Below are positions 1 through 11,982 of a stretch of DNA of 64,000 nt, piece by piece. The position numbers and the translations under genes were made by a program. Below the pieces are notes generated by a model that saw nothing but the letters and a program-made list of their open reading frames with translations, searched no databases and was not told the DNA's origin. The DNA is from Pseudophaeobacter sp. EL27 (GTDB taxonomy: Bacteria; Pseudomonadota; Alphaproteobacteria; Rhodobacterales; Rhodobacteraceae): the NCBI RefSeq assembly GCF_900313025.1, contig NZ_OMPQ01000004.1, forward strand, positions 61,387 through 125,386, written 5' to 3'. Positions within the stretch are counted from its first letter, which is position 1, and each line of letters starts with the position of its first letter.

Positions 1-155
1 AGAACGATTCTAGTTCTCTGTGAAGCTCCTTTACCCGGCTTCTGAAAACGGCTTGCCTGTAGCGAAGGCAAAGCTGATATACTCATCCCCAAAGCAAAAC
101 GACAGTAAAGTCCGCACTGCCGCCCTCCAGCCCCCAATTTTCGCTGCAACCTCAT

Positions 156-252
156 CAATGACCGCTTCTCAAGCGGCATCGCAGCGATGGAAGGCTGTGT
201 TCCCTGGCCGAAAGGCGGGCTTTGCAAGGGTCGGTATCTGCGCATAGCTGCT
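156..252 (+). repeat. dispersed ~97-bp intergenic repeat, copy 1
   Basis: This stretch starts at CAATGACCGCTTCTC and ends at CTGCGCATAGCTGC. It is closely similar over its length to 10149-10246 (+) and to 1623-1720 (-). Shared blocks include GCGGCA-CGCAGCG, GGCCGAAAGGCG, TTTGCAA-GGTCG and TCTGCGC. All copies lie between genes, so it is an intergenic repeat family and not coding. Function unknown. Confidence 0.65.
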
Positions 253-442
253 GCAGGTGTTGCTGCGGCATAGGCGATCCAACGCGAGGGTGGTTCTATG
301 ACCGCTTTCGGGAAACTGACCCTCAAACCTCGCAGCTGCGGCATTGTTGGCGTGGAACTCCTTGTGGATGACTGCTTAGGGCTGGGAACAGACCTCTAGT
401 GATCATCTGAGCGGCGACCGTTGATTGCTTAGCTTCAGAGGT

Positions 443-557
443 CTGCAATGCGCAGATTGCGACCTTTGCAAAGTGAGGCGAGCGGCCCAGAGCTGCCTTT
501 TGCTGGTGGATCAACTGCTGCATTGCGGCTTCACCAAACCAGCCATTCGACACACGG
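443..557 (-). repeat. dispersed intergenic repeat, degraded copy
   Basis: On the minus strand this region carries the TTTGCAAAGGTCG-AATCTGCGCA block and a looser match to the 5' part of the repeat family (156-252, 1623-1720, 10149-10246). The middle has diverged, so the limits are approximate. Confidence 0.35.
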
Positions 558-633
558 TGCAGCATTTTTGACGGCTAAGCGGCAGAACTGCGGACAAAGC
601 GTCAGTTCGCTGCAATTTCGCCAACGTCCGCAG

Positions 634-1341
634 TCATTGGCCGTGCAGTTGAGCGTAAATTCCGGCGGCTAGATTGAGGTCCCAGTCATCGTTTGGCGCG
701 TATCGCCATTCTCGTTCTTCCCACTTGCCATCGATCCATTGGGCAAAAAAGTATCGTACAAAGTCTGGTTTGTGGCGGCCTAGAGACCCAGACAACCTTT
801 CCCTCGCTTTGTCAGGGATGGTTGCAAGTGCACTGTTCACGTCTTCCTGCGACGCGGGCTCAAATTCATCTAAGTCCCATGCCCCATGGCGCACCAACCA
901 AGGGCCGAAGTCGTCGGCCCATTCAAACGTCTTCTTAGACGTCGCTTCCATGTATCCGCATACGGCCATAGCAACACAAACCTCGTTTAAGGCATATCTA
1001 AATGGGGTCACAGCCTCGTGGTGTTGATACAGTTCGTTGACGTAGTGAGAGTGGCAAGCCAGCCCGTCAAGAAGGTGATCAAGATCGCTACGCTTATGTG
1101 AATCTCCCAAGGTGGGTTGGCCGTCGTGCGATTCCAATACCTGCCAATATTTGTCTTCAGAAGCAAGCAAACCCACTCGTTCTAAGGCGTTGCAGCTAAT
1201 CTCATAGTTGCTTTGAGCCAAGTCGTGCAAAAGGTCCGGCGCGGGTGACACATCAACGAGGTGCGACAGCATTTCTTCACGTAACCAGAGCGCAACCGCC
1301 TGAAGAAGAGTAGCTTCCTTTATGGAGAGTTTTTCGACCAT
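634..1341 (-). CDS. hypothetical protein, 235 aa
   Basis: A 235-residue soluble-looking protein with no signal peptide and no membrane segment. I do not recognise the family. It is rich in Trp, Asp, Glu and His, including a His/Tyr-rich stretch near residues 95-110 and an acidic Trp-rich C-terminus (near WDLNLAAGIYAQLHGQ). Codon use is lower in GC at third positions than in the metabolic genes nearby, which suggests recent acquisition. It stands alone between two repeat-bearing spacers and has no operon partner. ATG at 1341 is the only sensible start. The gene is supported only by its length and protein-like composition. Confidence 0.6.
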   Translation of the reverse strand: MVEKLSIKEATLLQAVALWLREEMLSHLVDVSPAPDLLHDLAQSNYEISCNALERVGLLASEDKYWQVLESHDGQPTLGDSHKRSDLDHLLDGLACHSHYVNELYQHHEAVTPFRYALNEVCVAMAVCGYMEATSKKTFEWADDFGPWLVRHGAWDLDEFEPASQEDVNSALATIPDKARERLSGSLGRHKPDFVRYFFAQWIDGKWEEREWRYAPNDDWDLNLAAGIYAQLHGQ

Positions 1342-1771
1342 CTTTTATCCCAACTTTGCGCGCTAAGCGTCAAACCGGACATTGGTTCATCACGCAGCAT
1401 TGGTCAAATTGGGCCCAGAGCTGCCCTGCGGCAGAGCGGCAACGTGATCGCTAGCCTGGACGGTCGATGGCACGTTTGCCAGCGGCGGCAGGCAGCCCTA
1501 AGGGGCCCCTAACATGGCGTGCTTCGCCCTCAATGCTGCATCTGCGAGATTTGAAGGTCAGCTTCCCGAAAGCAGACTTTTAGCGGTTCAGGCTGCCCGA
1601 TCGGATGCTGCGACTGCACCCACGGCAGCGAAGCGCAGAGAGCGACCTTTGCAAAGTTCGCCTTTCAACCTAGGAAAACCGCCTGTTACCGCTGCGATGC
1701 CGCGACAGAAGCGATTATTGAAGAGAGGCGCCGTACACGACGCCTCTCTCAAACCAACAGTGCTGATTATC
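1342..1771. other. intergenic region with one repeat copy
   Basis: The 430-bp gap between two minus-strand genes holds a minus-strand copy of the dispersed repeat at 1623-1720. No gene or clear terminator is visible in the rest. Confidence 0.55.
1623..1720 (-). repeat. dispersed ~97-bp intergenic repeat, copy 2
   Basis: Read on the minus strand, this runs from CAATAATCGCTTCTG to TCTGCGCTTCGCTGCCG. It follows copy 1 (156-252) block by block, including GCGGCATCGCAGCGGT, GAAAGGCGAACTTTGC and AAAGGTCG. It lies just downstream of the BCCT gene stop. Confidence 0.6.
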
Positions 1772-3589
1772 CTAGTCAGTCGAAGATGGCAGAGCCTCCC
1801 GTTTCCCGTCACGGAAAAGCGCTTTGATCAGAGCCAGACACATTAGGCCCATCACTACGGTAAAGGGTAGCGCCCCAATGATCATGGCACTTTTCAAAGC
1901 CTCCATTGGATCGGCTCCACCATTGGTCTTGCCAGCGATAAGAAGTGCGCCGATTACAAACGTCAGCAGCACCCCCCAAACGATACGATGTTTGATGCCA
2001 GTGTCCTGCTCGCCACCGGACATGATGGTATTCATCACCAGAATGCCCGAGTCCGCAGATGTGACCAGGAAAGTCATGATTAAGACTACGCTCATGATTG
2101 TGATCCCGGATAGGAAGCCGCCAGAGATCATTTCCCCAAGAGTGACAAAAAGCTTGGATGTGTTGGATGCGCCGATAATTACACCTTCGGCCGCTCCGCT
2201 GAGTTCTAGATCAATGGCTGTGCCGCCCAGAATGGTCATCCAGGCAAAGCAAACCATCGCAGGTGCAAAGACGCAGCCAATGATGAATTCACGTACGGTG
2301 CGACCTCTGGAGATCCGGGCAAGAAACAGACCGACAAAGGGTGAAAAGGCAATCCACCAGGCCCAATAGAAGGTTGTCCAACCAGCCTGCCAGCCAAACT
2401 GACGCCCTTCATTCCCAGCTTCATACACCGCAGCCAGAGTTTCCGCTGGAAGCTCAGCTGCGGCGCCTGTCAGTCCGCCAACAAAACCATCATAGGAACC
2501 CCAGGCATTAGTGGCACCGGCTTTAAGGTCGCCAGCCAAAGGTTTTGCTGCCTCAGGCAAGGCTGCAGCAAAGGCGTCAGCTGATTGCGGACCGTAGGCG
2601 CCGAAGCTGAGTGAGGCAAAGTTCAAGATATAGTCAACAAAGGCGCTGGCATAGGTGGTCATCGCAAATAGGAACGAACCGAACACCACGAAGGTCAACA
2701 ATAGGATGACTGAAAGAACCAGGTTCAGGTTTGACAGATACTTTACGCCGCGTCCGACACCCGACACAGCCGATATGATTGACAATCCCATGATTACAAT
2801 AAGACCTGAAATCAGACCAACTGTTCCCGGCGCGGGCGCGTCACCGGACATATCCATCATCCATTCCATGCCCGTAATTGCGTAGACACCGTCAATGAAC
2901 TGGCTGACACCAAACCCGATCGTCACAGAAACCCCAAGAATGGTCGCGACAACCCCCAAGACATCGACTACATGCCCAAGAATACCGTTCACCCATTTGC
3001 CAAACAAAGGTGTTAGTGCTGAGCGAATTGTCAGTGGCATATCCCGTGTATAAGCGTAGTAGGCCAATGACAGTCCCGTTACGACATAGATTGCCCAGGC
3101 ATGAAACCCGTAGTGCAAGAAGGTGTAGCGATAGCCAGACTGCAGAGCTTCGGCGGTGTTGCCTTCAACGGCGCCAGAAACAACCAGCGGGTTTGATCCC
3201 CAAAGGCCTAGAGGTTCGGCAGTGGCAAAAACCATTAGGCCAACACCCAGGCCCGCTCCAAACATCATTGAAAACCATGAGAAGTTTGAGAACTCCGGTG
3301 CTTCTCCATTTCGGCCCATGACCCGCTTTCCTGTTTGCGGCAGGGCTGCGACGACCAGCAAAAAGAACGCAAAGAAGCCAACTACGATGATGTAGAATGT
3401 GTTGAAATCTTCAAGAATTCGCCAGTTGAGGCTGCCAAGAACGCCATTGGCATTTGCAGGCCAGATCAAAGCCCAAATCACCAGCGCGACGATGATCCCC
3501 TTACTCAGCAAAGCGATTTCGACGCTGTGCCCCTCGTAAAAACCTGATCCGGCCTTTTTAATTTCAAGATCTGTAAATGGCTGTTTCAT
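1772..3589 (-). CDS. BCCT family betaine/carnitine/choline transporter
   Basis: A 605-aa polytopic membrane protein of the betaine/choline/carnitine transporter family, which imports quaternary ammonium osmolytes with Na+ or H+. Evidence: about 12 hydrophobic segments, the glycine-rich GAGLGVGLMVFATAEPL stretch (near residue 111), and the Trp-rich WTTFYWAWWIAFSPFVG signature (about residues 405-421) that contributes the substrate aromatic box. Length is normal for the family. ATG at 3589 follows a strong GGGAGGGG ribosome site. The glycine-betaine demethylase genes at 6.8-9.1 kb suggest betaine as a substrate, although an IS element now lies between them; that link is inference. Confidence 0.92.
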   Translation of the reverse strand: MKQPFTDLEIKKAGSGFYEGHSVEIALLSKGIIVALVIWALIWPANANGVLGSLNWRILEDFNTFYIIVVGFFAFFLLVVAALPQTGKRVMGRNGEAPEFSNFSWFSMMFGAGLGVGLMVFATAEPLGLWGSNPLVVSGAVEGNTAEALQSGYRYTFLHYGFHAWAIYVVTGLSLAYYAYTRDMPLTIRSALTPLFGKWVNGILGHVVDVLGVVATILGVSVTIGFGVSQFIDGVYAITGMEWMMDMSGDAPAPGTVGLISGLIVIMGLSIISAVSGVGRGVKYLSNLNLVLSVILLLTFVVFGSFLFAMTTYASAFVDYILNFASLSFGAYGPQSADAFAAALPEAAKPLAGDLKAGATNAWGSYDGFVGGLTGAAAELPAETLAAVYEAGNEGRQFGWQAGWTTFYWAWWIAFSPFVGLFLARISRGRTVREFIIGCVFAPAMVCFAWMTILGGTAIDLELSGAAEGVIIGASNTSKLFVTLGEMISGGFLSGITIMSVVLIMTFLVTSADSGILVMNTIMSGGEQDTGIKHRIVWGVLLTFVIGALLIAGKTNGGADPMEALKSAMIIGALPFTVVMGLMCLALIKALFRDGKREALPSSTD

Positions 3590-4098
3590 TTATGCTAGCC
3601 CCTCCCTGAGCGCATTTGAAGCATGCGCAAAATCGTGCGGTAGGTGCACTTTAGATTCAGGTTCAATTGCGACACTATGGCGAGCAAGGCCGCCCCTGTA
3701 TCGCTAACACTGGTGCTACCAAGGTAGGCGGGGGATGCACCGGTTGGTCTCTGAGCATCGCGGCTCCGCCTAGTTTGGGCCATGTCTGCATCGGTGTGGG
3801 CGTACCTTTGAATGGCTCTTTTCGGGGAAATTGACGGTTTCCTGCCTCCTTTTTATTCGGCGAACACAACCATAGATTTGAATGTCGCATTTGGGCTGAC
3901 AGCAGCTACCCGAAACCGTGTCTACCCACGCGCAGGTTTAAAGTAGAGGCGCCGCACCGCTGCGAGGTAGTATTGTGCGCACCTCAAACTTGAAAAACGT
4001 AGGCAAGATAGCCAGATACCACCCTTCCTGTTCAACAGAAATAAAGTGGGCCTTGATTTCCCCTGAAGAAGCAAAATGTCTTTTAGAGCGACTTGGCG
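3590..4098. other. intergenic region between BCCT gene and IS3 copy
   Basis: These 509 bp contain the BCCT promoter region but no gene I can support. On the minus strand, about 3948-4098 reads as an open stretch ending just before the IS. It may be the 3' tail of a gene cut by the insertion, but no family is recognisable. Confidence 0.4.
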
Positions 4099-4132
4099 TG
4101 AGCCGCCCCACTTGAGTGGTCCACATTGAAAG

Positions 4133-4980
4133 TTAGTGCATGATTGGCCTTTGGTCCATCGGAACGATGACCTCTGGCGCAGGTGGGCGGTAGCCCAGAG
4201 CACTATGTGGTCGTTTGGTGTTGTAATGGTTCCTCCATCTTTCAATGATGATTTGGGCTTCACGTAGCGAGTAGAAGATTTCGCCGTTCAGCAACTCGTC
4301 GCGCACCCGCCCGTTGAAGCTCTCACAATATCCGTTCTCCCAGGGTGACCCGGGTTCGATGTGGGCAGTCCTTGCCCCAACCGCCTTGATCCAGTCTCTG
4401 ACGGCCTCAGCAATGAACTCAGGGCCATTGTCCAACCTGATTTAGGCAGGCACGCCTCGCAGGATGAATAGATCCGTCAGAGCGTCGATTACTTCAGCCG
4501 AATTCAACTTCCGCTTCCCCCGGATAGCCAGGCATTCCCGGCTGTGTTCATCCAAGATGTTGAGCGTCCTAAAGGCTCTGCCGTCGTCTGTTCTGTGGTG
4601 TACGAAGTCATACGACCAGACGTGATTGCGATACTCAGGACGTAAACGGACACACGATCCATCATTGAGCCAGAGCCGTCCTTTCTTAGGTTGTTTCATG
4701 GGCACTTTAAGCCCCTCACGTCGCCAAAGCCGTTCGACGCGTTTGTCGTTCACTTGCCAGCCTGCGTCTCTCAACAGGGCAGCGACTCGACGGTAGCCAT
4801 ATCGACCAAACTGGCGCGTCAGCTCGATCATATCCTCAACCAAGCGTTCTTCGTCAGCGCGTCCACGTGGTAATCGGCGTTGTGTAGATCGGTGCTGGCC
4901 CAGAACGCGACAAACCCGTCGTTCAGAAACCTTGAACTGACTACGTACATGGTCGATGCAGGCCCGCCTACGCGAGGGGC
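4133..4980 (-). pseudogene. IS3-family transposase OrfB with in-frame stop
   Basis: Catalytic half of the IS3 transposase, normally made as an OrfAB fusion by -1 frameshifting; its frame is -1 relative to orfA. The rve integrase core is clear: WSYDFV carries the first Asp, LDNGPEF the second, and ENGYCESFN the catalytic Glu. A TAA at 4441-4443, just after RGVPA and before the second Asp, interrupts the frame where the decayed third copy and family members have a Tyr codon. This copy should therefore not make a full transposase. The open parts are 4442-4843 and 4133-4435. The N-terminal part upstream of 4843 is readable in the same frame, up to the end of orfA. Confidence 0.85.
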
Positions 4981-5259
4981 TCAGAAGTTTTCCGATGCGG
5001 CTTCCTTCAGGATCAACTTATCTAATGTCAGAACAGAAACCGCCCGACGCAGACGCTCGTTCTCTTTCTGTAGCCGCTTCAGTTCCTTGAGTTGTTCCGT
5101 GCCCATTCCGCCATACTTCTTCTTCCAACGGTAGTAGGTTTGTTCAGTCACGCTGATCTGTCTGATTGCGTCAATACGGGGCATGCCTTGCCCCATCAGA
5201 ACTTCAACCTGCCGCAACTTCACGACAATCTCTTCGGGCTTCGGTCTCTTCGTCGCCAT
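4981..5259 (-). CDS. IS3-family transposase OrfA
   Basis: A 92-aa OrfA of the IS3 family. It has a helix-turn-helix (around the TEQTYYRWKKKYGG stretch, residues 39-52) followed by a leucine-zipper-like region (LKELKRLQKENERLRRAV, about 57-74). It binds the IS ends and regulates transposition. It differs from the copy at 63405 by two visible substitutions near the C-terminus (Val for Asp, Glu for Gly). ATG at 5259 follows a GGAGGACC site. Its OrfB partner carries a stop codon. Confidence 0.92.
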   Translation of the reverse strand: MATKRPKPEEIVVKLRQVEVLMGQGMPRIDAIRQISVTEQTYYRWKKKYGGMGTEQLKELKRLQKENERLRRAVSVLTLDKLILKEAASENF

Positions 5260-5316
5260 CTATGGTCCTCCGCTTTCCTAATCATAGGCGCGGACCAATT
5301 TTTTGGGGGAGGCTCA

Positions 5317-5384
5317 CAGCATAGTCAAATCAACCAGATGAGCCAAACTCTCGCTTAGTTTAGGCCGCCTTTGGACCCAAAAAA
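5317..5384 (+). repeat. mobile-element end fragment shared with 62701-62766
   Basis: Between the IS end and the nrdE remnant lies a short foreign stretch. It matches 62701-62766 read on the minus strand: CATAG, then GATGAGCCAAAC, CTC, CTTA, TTTA and CCTTTGG-CCCAAA in the same order and spacing. At the other site this block lies downstream of a truncated tyrosine recombinase, so it is probably the terminal part of the same integrase-bearing element. The element type is not identified. Confidence 0.6.
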
Positions 5385-5387
5385 TCT

Positions 5388-5759
5388 GACGACGGACACA
5401 ATAACTCGACCTCCTCGATCCACCCGCTCGTGTCAAAGATCGAAATCCGCAAGGAAGGAAAAATCGGCCGGGTCTATTATCCAGCCGCCTTCATGGATAA
5501 CGAAAACCTGGAATTCTATCGGGACGCCTATGAGATCGGCCCTGAGGCGCTGATCGACACCTATGCGGCCGCGACGGAACATGTCGATCAGGGGCTTTCC
5601 CTGACGCTGTTCTTTCCGGCCGAGGCGACCACGCGCGACATCAACCGCGCGCAGATCTACGCCTGGAAGAAAGGTATCAAAACAATCTATTACGTGCGTC
5701 TGCGCCAGGAGGCCCTGGAGGGGACCGAAGTGCAAGGCTGCGTATCCTGCAGCCTGTAA
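5388..5759 (+). pseudogene. nrdE: ribonucleotide reductase class Ib large subunit NrdE, C-terminal remnant
   Basis: Only about the last 120 residues of a roughly 700-aa class Ib ribonucleotide reductase alpha subunit remain. Diagnostic pieces are [19 protein letters not shown], the [18 protein letters not shown] stretch and the C-terminal redox pair GCVSCSL. The catalytic barrel with the active-site cysteines and the thiyl-radical loop is missing. The open frame begins after a TAG at 5361 inside the mobile-element end, and recognisable NrdE sequence begins near 5388. A GTG at 5430 could start a 109-aa product, but this cannot be an enzyme. nrdF follows 15 bp downstream, so this is the broken end of an nrdEF operon. 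Confidence 0.88.
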
Positions 5760-5771
5760 GATGGATCCTGA

Positions 5772-6746
<975 letters not shown>

Positions 6747-6750
6747 AGCA

Positions 6751-6774
6751 AAGGGGCGCCGATCGGCGCCCCTT
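6751..6774. terminator. bidirectional hairpin between nrdF and gbcB
   Basis: A perfect 10-bp stem (AAGGGGCGCC / GGCGCCCCTT) with a GATC loop lies in the 35-bp gap between convergent nrdF and gbcB. It probably terminates both genes. Confidence 0.7.
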
Positions 6775-6781
6775 CGATCTT

Positions 6782-9393
<2,612 letters not shown>

Positions 9394-9530
9394 GACCTTA
9401 TTGCGCGGGCGTCTATTTTCTAAGTTGTGAACGACTTCTTTGTGTTCAAAACCGTACTGCTACTGAAAAAGCATCCAAGGATTCGAAGGGAAAACGGAGT
9501 TGCAGGTTCTAAGGCATTCCTGTCTTTCAA

Positions 9531-9586
9531 TGTCTCAATGTCTCAATGTCTCAATGTCTCAATGTCTCAATGTCTCAATGTCTCAA
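9531..9586. repeat. octamer tandem repeat, 7 perfect copies of TGTCTCAA
   Basis: Seven exact back-to-back copies of TGTCTCAA span 9531-9586, preceded by a degenerate TGTCTTTCAA unit and followed by TATCTTTAG. The unit is not a multiple of three, so slippage would shift any frame across it. No convincing gene spans it. It lies between the riboswitch promoter region and the small ORF at 9821. Confidence 0.95.
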
Positions 9587-9820
9587 TATCTTTAGTTTCC
9601 CTTGTGTCTTTTTTGAGCGTTCAGCAGTCACCCGCGATTTCGTCGACCGACGCCCAGGTGCTGGATCATGGCGCTGCGCTGCTGCATGGCGGCTTGGAGC
9701 CCATCTTGCATTCATTCTGAAACGCATCGAATGTCCGCAACGAATGAGGAGTTGAACTTGGTGAAGACCGTAGAATCCCGGCCAGCTGGCTGGTCGCCCA
9801 ATTTTGGTGACTAAATCGCA

Positions 9821-10066
9821 GTGTTTCCTGAAGGCGTTCGAGACGAATACGGATACCCATACTTTCTTCCAGTGGATGAATTCAAAGTTGAAAATCGCAC
9901 TGAATTGACTGTTGGGTATGCTGGCTGTGACGGGATCGAATTCAGGTTGAGGGTTGACCCACCCGGCGTATGGGCGTATTATCCCATAGAGGAACGCTAT
10001 CAACTTCTCGGCCACGAAATTGCCGACGTAGCGACAGCCTGGTTGAATGGAACTGTTAGTGTTTAG
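9821..10066 (+). CDS. small hypothetical protein, 81 aa
   Basis: A short open frame with protein-like composition, rich in Tyr, Asp and Glu (for example GYPYFLPVDEFKVENR and WAYYPIEERYQLLGHEIAD). It has no signal peptide or membrane segment and I recognise no family. The GTG start has no clear ribosome site and a stop lies 9 bp upstream in frame, so it may be the C-terminal remnant of a longer gene. Third-position GC is lower than in the neighbours. Confidence is limited because length and composition are the only support. Confidence 0.4.
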   Translation: MFPEGVRDEYGYPYFLPVDEFKVENRTELTVGYAGCDGIEFRLRVDPPGVWAYYPIEERYQLLGHEIADVATAWLNGTVSV

Positions 10067-10503
10067 CGGATACTTTCTTGACTTCAGCAAACGGCAGCTT
10101 CGTCCGCAGTGTTGCTCTTCGCCCGGAAAATCAAGCTGTAAGCCTAAACAATGACCGCTTCTCACGCGGCACCGCAGCGTCCGCAAGCTGTGTTCCCAGG
10201 CCGAAAGGCGAACTTAGCAAAGACCGTTATCTGCGCATAGCTGCCGTCTACCCCGAGCCGAGGTTGGCTGCCTGATCAGTGATCAACCCTAGAAGCGCCG
10301 GAAGGTCGGCTCTCAGCCCAAAGCGGTCATTGTCGAAGCCATTATTTGGTTTCGATTGCCTTAACAACAAAGACGGCTCCTACTTTTCACCACAAACGCG
10401 TGAATGGTCGCTTTCCTGTACTGAAGAGTGAGTTATTCTGGCGTAGATGGTCGGTGCGAGCTGCCCACGACAAGGCGCGGGCTGCCCGACCGTGGTGATC
10501 AGA
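10067..10503. other. intergenic region with repeat copy
   Basis: A 437-bp gap containing the dispersed repeat at 10149-10246. The remainder has no gene, terminator or promoter that I can support. Confidence 0.5.
10149..10246 (+). repeat. dispersed ~97-bp intergenic repeat, copy 3
   Basis: It begins CAATGACCGCTTCTCACG and ends CTGCGCATAGCTGCCG. It is collinear with copy 1 (156-252) over the whole unit, with scattered substitutions and no obvious indels. Confidence 0.65.
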
Positions 10504-10851
10504 TCAGGTGTCGCAGGCAGCTGTCACAATGATCTCTACTCTGAGTTCTTTGCGTGCCAGTTTAGCTTCTCCACAGGCGCGCGCTGGGGCGGATCCCTCA
10601 GGAACCCAGGCGTCCCAAACAGCGTTCATTTCAGCGAAATCGCTCATATCAGAGAGCCAGATAATCGCCTGCAGGATCCGATCGTTCGAGGAGCTTGCCT
10701 TGCCCAAAAGTGCCTCAATGCGTGAGATGCAGTCACGGGTCTGGTCTGCAACTGTTTCACCGGCACCAACCTGTCCGCAAAGGTAGGCAACGCCATTGTG
10801 TTTGACGATCTTGCTCATTCGTTCGCCGGTTTCGATACGGGTGATTGTCAT
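10504..10851 (-). CDS. RidA/YjgF/YER057c/UK114 family protein
   Basis: A 115-aa RidA-family protein. Family members hydrolyse reactive enamines and imines released by amino-acid oxidases and PLP enzymes. The family core is clear (YLCGQVGAGETVADQTRD; the C-terminal LARKELRVEIIVTAA includes the Arg that usually binds the substrate carboxylate). It is the last gene of an operon that encodes an amine or imino-acid dehydrogenase and a TRAP importer, so it probably clears the imine product made by the upstream flavoenzyme. ATG at 10851 lies 15 bp after the oxidoreductase stop codon, which suggests co-transcription. Confidence 0.88.
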   Translation of the reverse strand: MTITRIETGERMSKIVKHNGVAYLCGQVGAGETVADQTRDCISRIEALLGKASSSNDRILQAIIWLSDMSDFAEMNAVWDAWVPEGSAPARACGEAKLARKELRVEIIVTAACDT

Positions 10852-10866
10852 GTTTTTTCCGTTCTT

Positions 10867-11982
10867 TCAGAGAGTTTTGCGGTCATAGCGGTCAATGCGA
10901 AATGCACTGAGATCAAAGTCTGATTTACCCGTCAACACGAGGTCCGCCATTACTTTTCCGACAATTGGGCCCATCTGAAACCCATGCGCCGAAAAACCAA
11001 AGGCGTGAAAGGCGTTATCTGCATTAGCAGCGGGGCTGATGACTGGCAAATTGTCCGGCATATAGGCCTCAAGCCCGGCCCACATGCGGTTGATGGAGGC
11101 GCTACGCATGATTGGGAAAAACTCGATGGCAGTCTTGGCGGCACGCGCCAGTTTTGCATAGTCCAGTCGTGTCGTGTTGTTAGCCCGGTCGGCAAACCCC
11201 TTGGCTCCACCACCGATCAAAACCGTGCCGTTTTCGAACTGTTTGAAACTCAGCTGTCGACTGACCGCGCCGACCACTGGTCCGGTAAAATGTGGCAGAC
11301 GTGCGGTGATCATCAGCATTGGTGCAGCATGGCTAAGCGGGACATTGTCACCAATCTGCATGGCAACCTGATCTGCCCAGGCACCTGCACAGTTGACGAC
11401 AGTTGATGCTTCATAGGTTTTGTCCTGGGTCCGGGCAATCCAGACCGGACCTATCTGGCGGAGGTGGTTCAGAGCCTGACCTTCGATGAAACGCGCGCCG
11501 AACCGCCTCGCTGCGCGACGAAAAGCATTTGTCGCTTGATAGGGCAGGGCGTAGCCATCCATATCGGATACAGCTCCGCCGACGCAGGACGCATGCACAT
11601 GTGGCAGGATTTCCCGCAGTTCCGCCTGATCAATCATCCGCTCATGGCTGTGCCCCAAGGCCTGCATTTTTTTGTCGCGGGCCTTCAATGTTGCTATATC
11701 GACCTCGTCCACCGCAATGTTGATCACAGATTTTTGGCGAAATCCGGTGTCTTCTTCCAGGATGTCATCAAGCAACTGCCACATCTCCATCGAGGCCTTG
11801 GAGAGGGGCATTTCGGCCAGATCCCGCCCCAGAAGGCGGACGCCGCCTGCATTCACACCGGATGCATGTCGGGCGATGTAATCCTTTTCCAGTACAATCA
11901 CCGACGCACCACTTCTGGCGAGATGATAGGCGGTAGAACAGCCTTGTATGCCTCCGCCGATAATCAGCACGTCTGCGTTCAT
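10867..11982 (-). CDS. FAD-dependent oxidoreductase, DAO family (beta subunit type)
   Basis: A 371-aa D-amino-acid-oxidase-fold flavoprotein. The N-terminal dinucleotide fold reads ADVLIIGGGIQGCSTAYHL (residues 3-21), and a second conserved block, GFSAHGFQMGPIVG, lies near residue 330. It resembles the catalytic beta subunits of three-part dehydrogenases such as HcnC, opine oxidase OoxB and D-hydroxyproline dehydrogenase. It oxidises a C-N bond and passes electrons to the partner flavin/iron-sulfur subunit, whose stop codon overlaps its start by 4 bp. The substrate is unknown; the TRAP importer upstream in the operon should define it. Confidence 0.87.
   Translation of the reverse strand: MNADVLIIGGGIQGCSTAYHLARSGASVIVLEKDYIARHASGVNAGGVRLLGRDLAEMPLSKASMEMWQLLDDILEEDTGFRQKSVINIAVDEVDIATLKARDKKMQALGHSHERMIDQAELREILPHVHASCVGGAVSDMDGYALPYQATNAFRRAARRFGARFIEGQALNHLRQIGPVWIARTQDKTYEASTVVNCAGAWADQVAMQIGDNVPLSHAAPMLMITARLPHFTGPVVGAVSRQLSFKQFENGTVLIGGGAKGFADRANNTTRLDYAKLARAAKTAIEFFPIMRSASINRMWAGLEAYMPDNLPVISPAANADNAFHAFGFSAHGFQMGPIVGKVMADLVLTGKSDFDLSAFRIDRYDRKTL

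Larger units (their letters stand above)
1..633. other. intergenic region without a convincing gene
   Basis: No reading frame here looks like a real protein. The stretch carries one good copy (156-252) and one degraded copy (about 443-557, opposite orientation) of the dispersed intergenic repeat described separately. The short open frames follow the repeat sequence and show no recognisable domain. Confidence 0.6.
4099..5316 (-). mobile_element. IS3-family insertion sequence, copy 1 (nonsense-mutated)
   Basis: A 1218-bp element with imperfect terminal inverted repeats. The left end starts TGAGCCGCCCC and the right end, read inward, starts TGAGCCTCCCCC; both continue to TGGTCC. It has the two-frame orfA/orfB layout of IS3 elements. 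No target-site duplication is visible: the flanks are GGCG on the left and CAGC on the right. That fits deletion or recombination after insertion. The orfA end faces the nrdE remnant. A near-identical copy in opposite orientation starts at 63348, and a decayed copy lies at 27326-28237. Confidence 0.9.

Noticed and set aside
20..247. 75-aa plus-strand ORF
   Set aside because: It translates the dispersed repeat and has no ribosome site or recognisable domain.
4095..5320. Target-site duplication around IS3 copy 1
   Set aside because: Flanks GGCG and CAGC do not match, nor do the exchanged flanks with copy 2, so insertion by a simple event cannot be shown.
5430..5759. Functional 109-aa protein from the nrdE remnant
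   Set aside because: It is a C-terminal piece without any catalytic residues and lacks a convincing ribosome site.
9531..9586. CRISPR array
   Set aside because: The 8-bp units are contiguous without spacers, so it is a simple tandem repeat.
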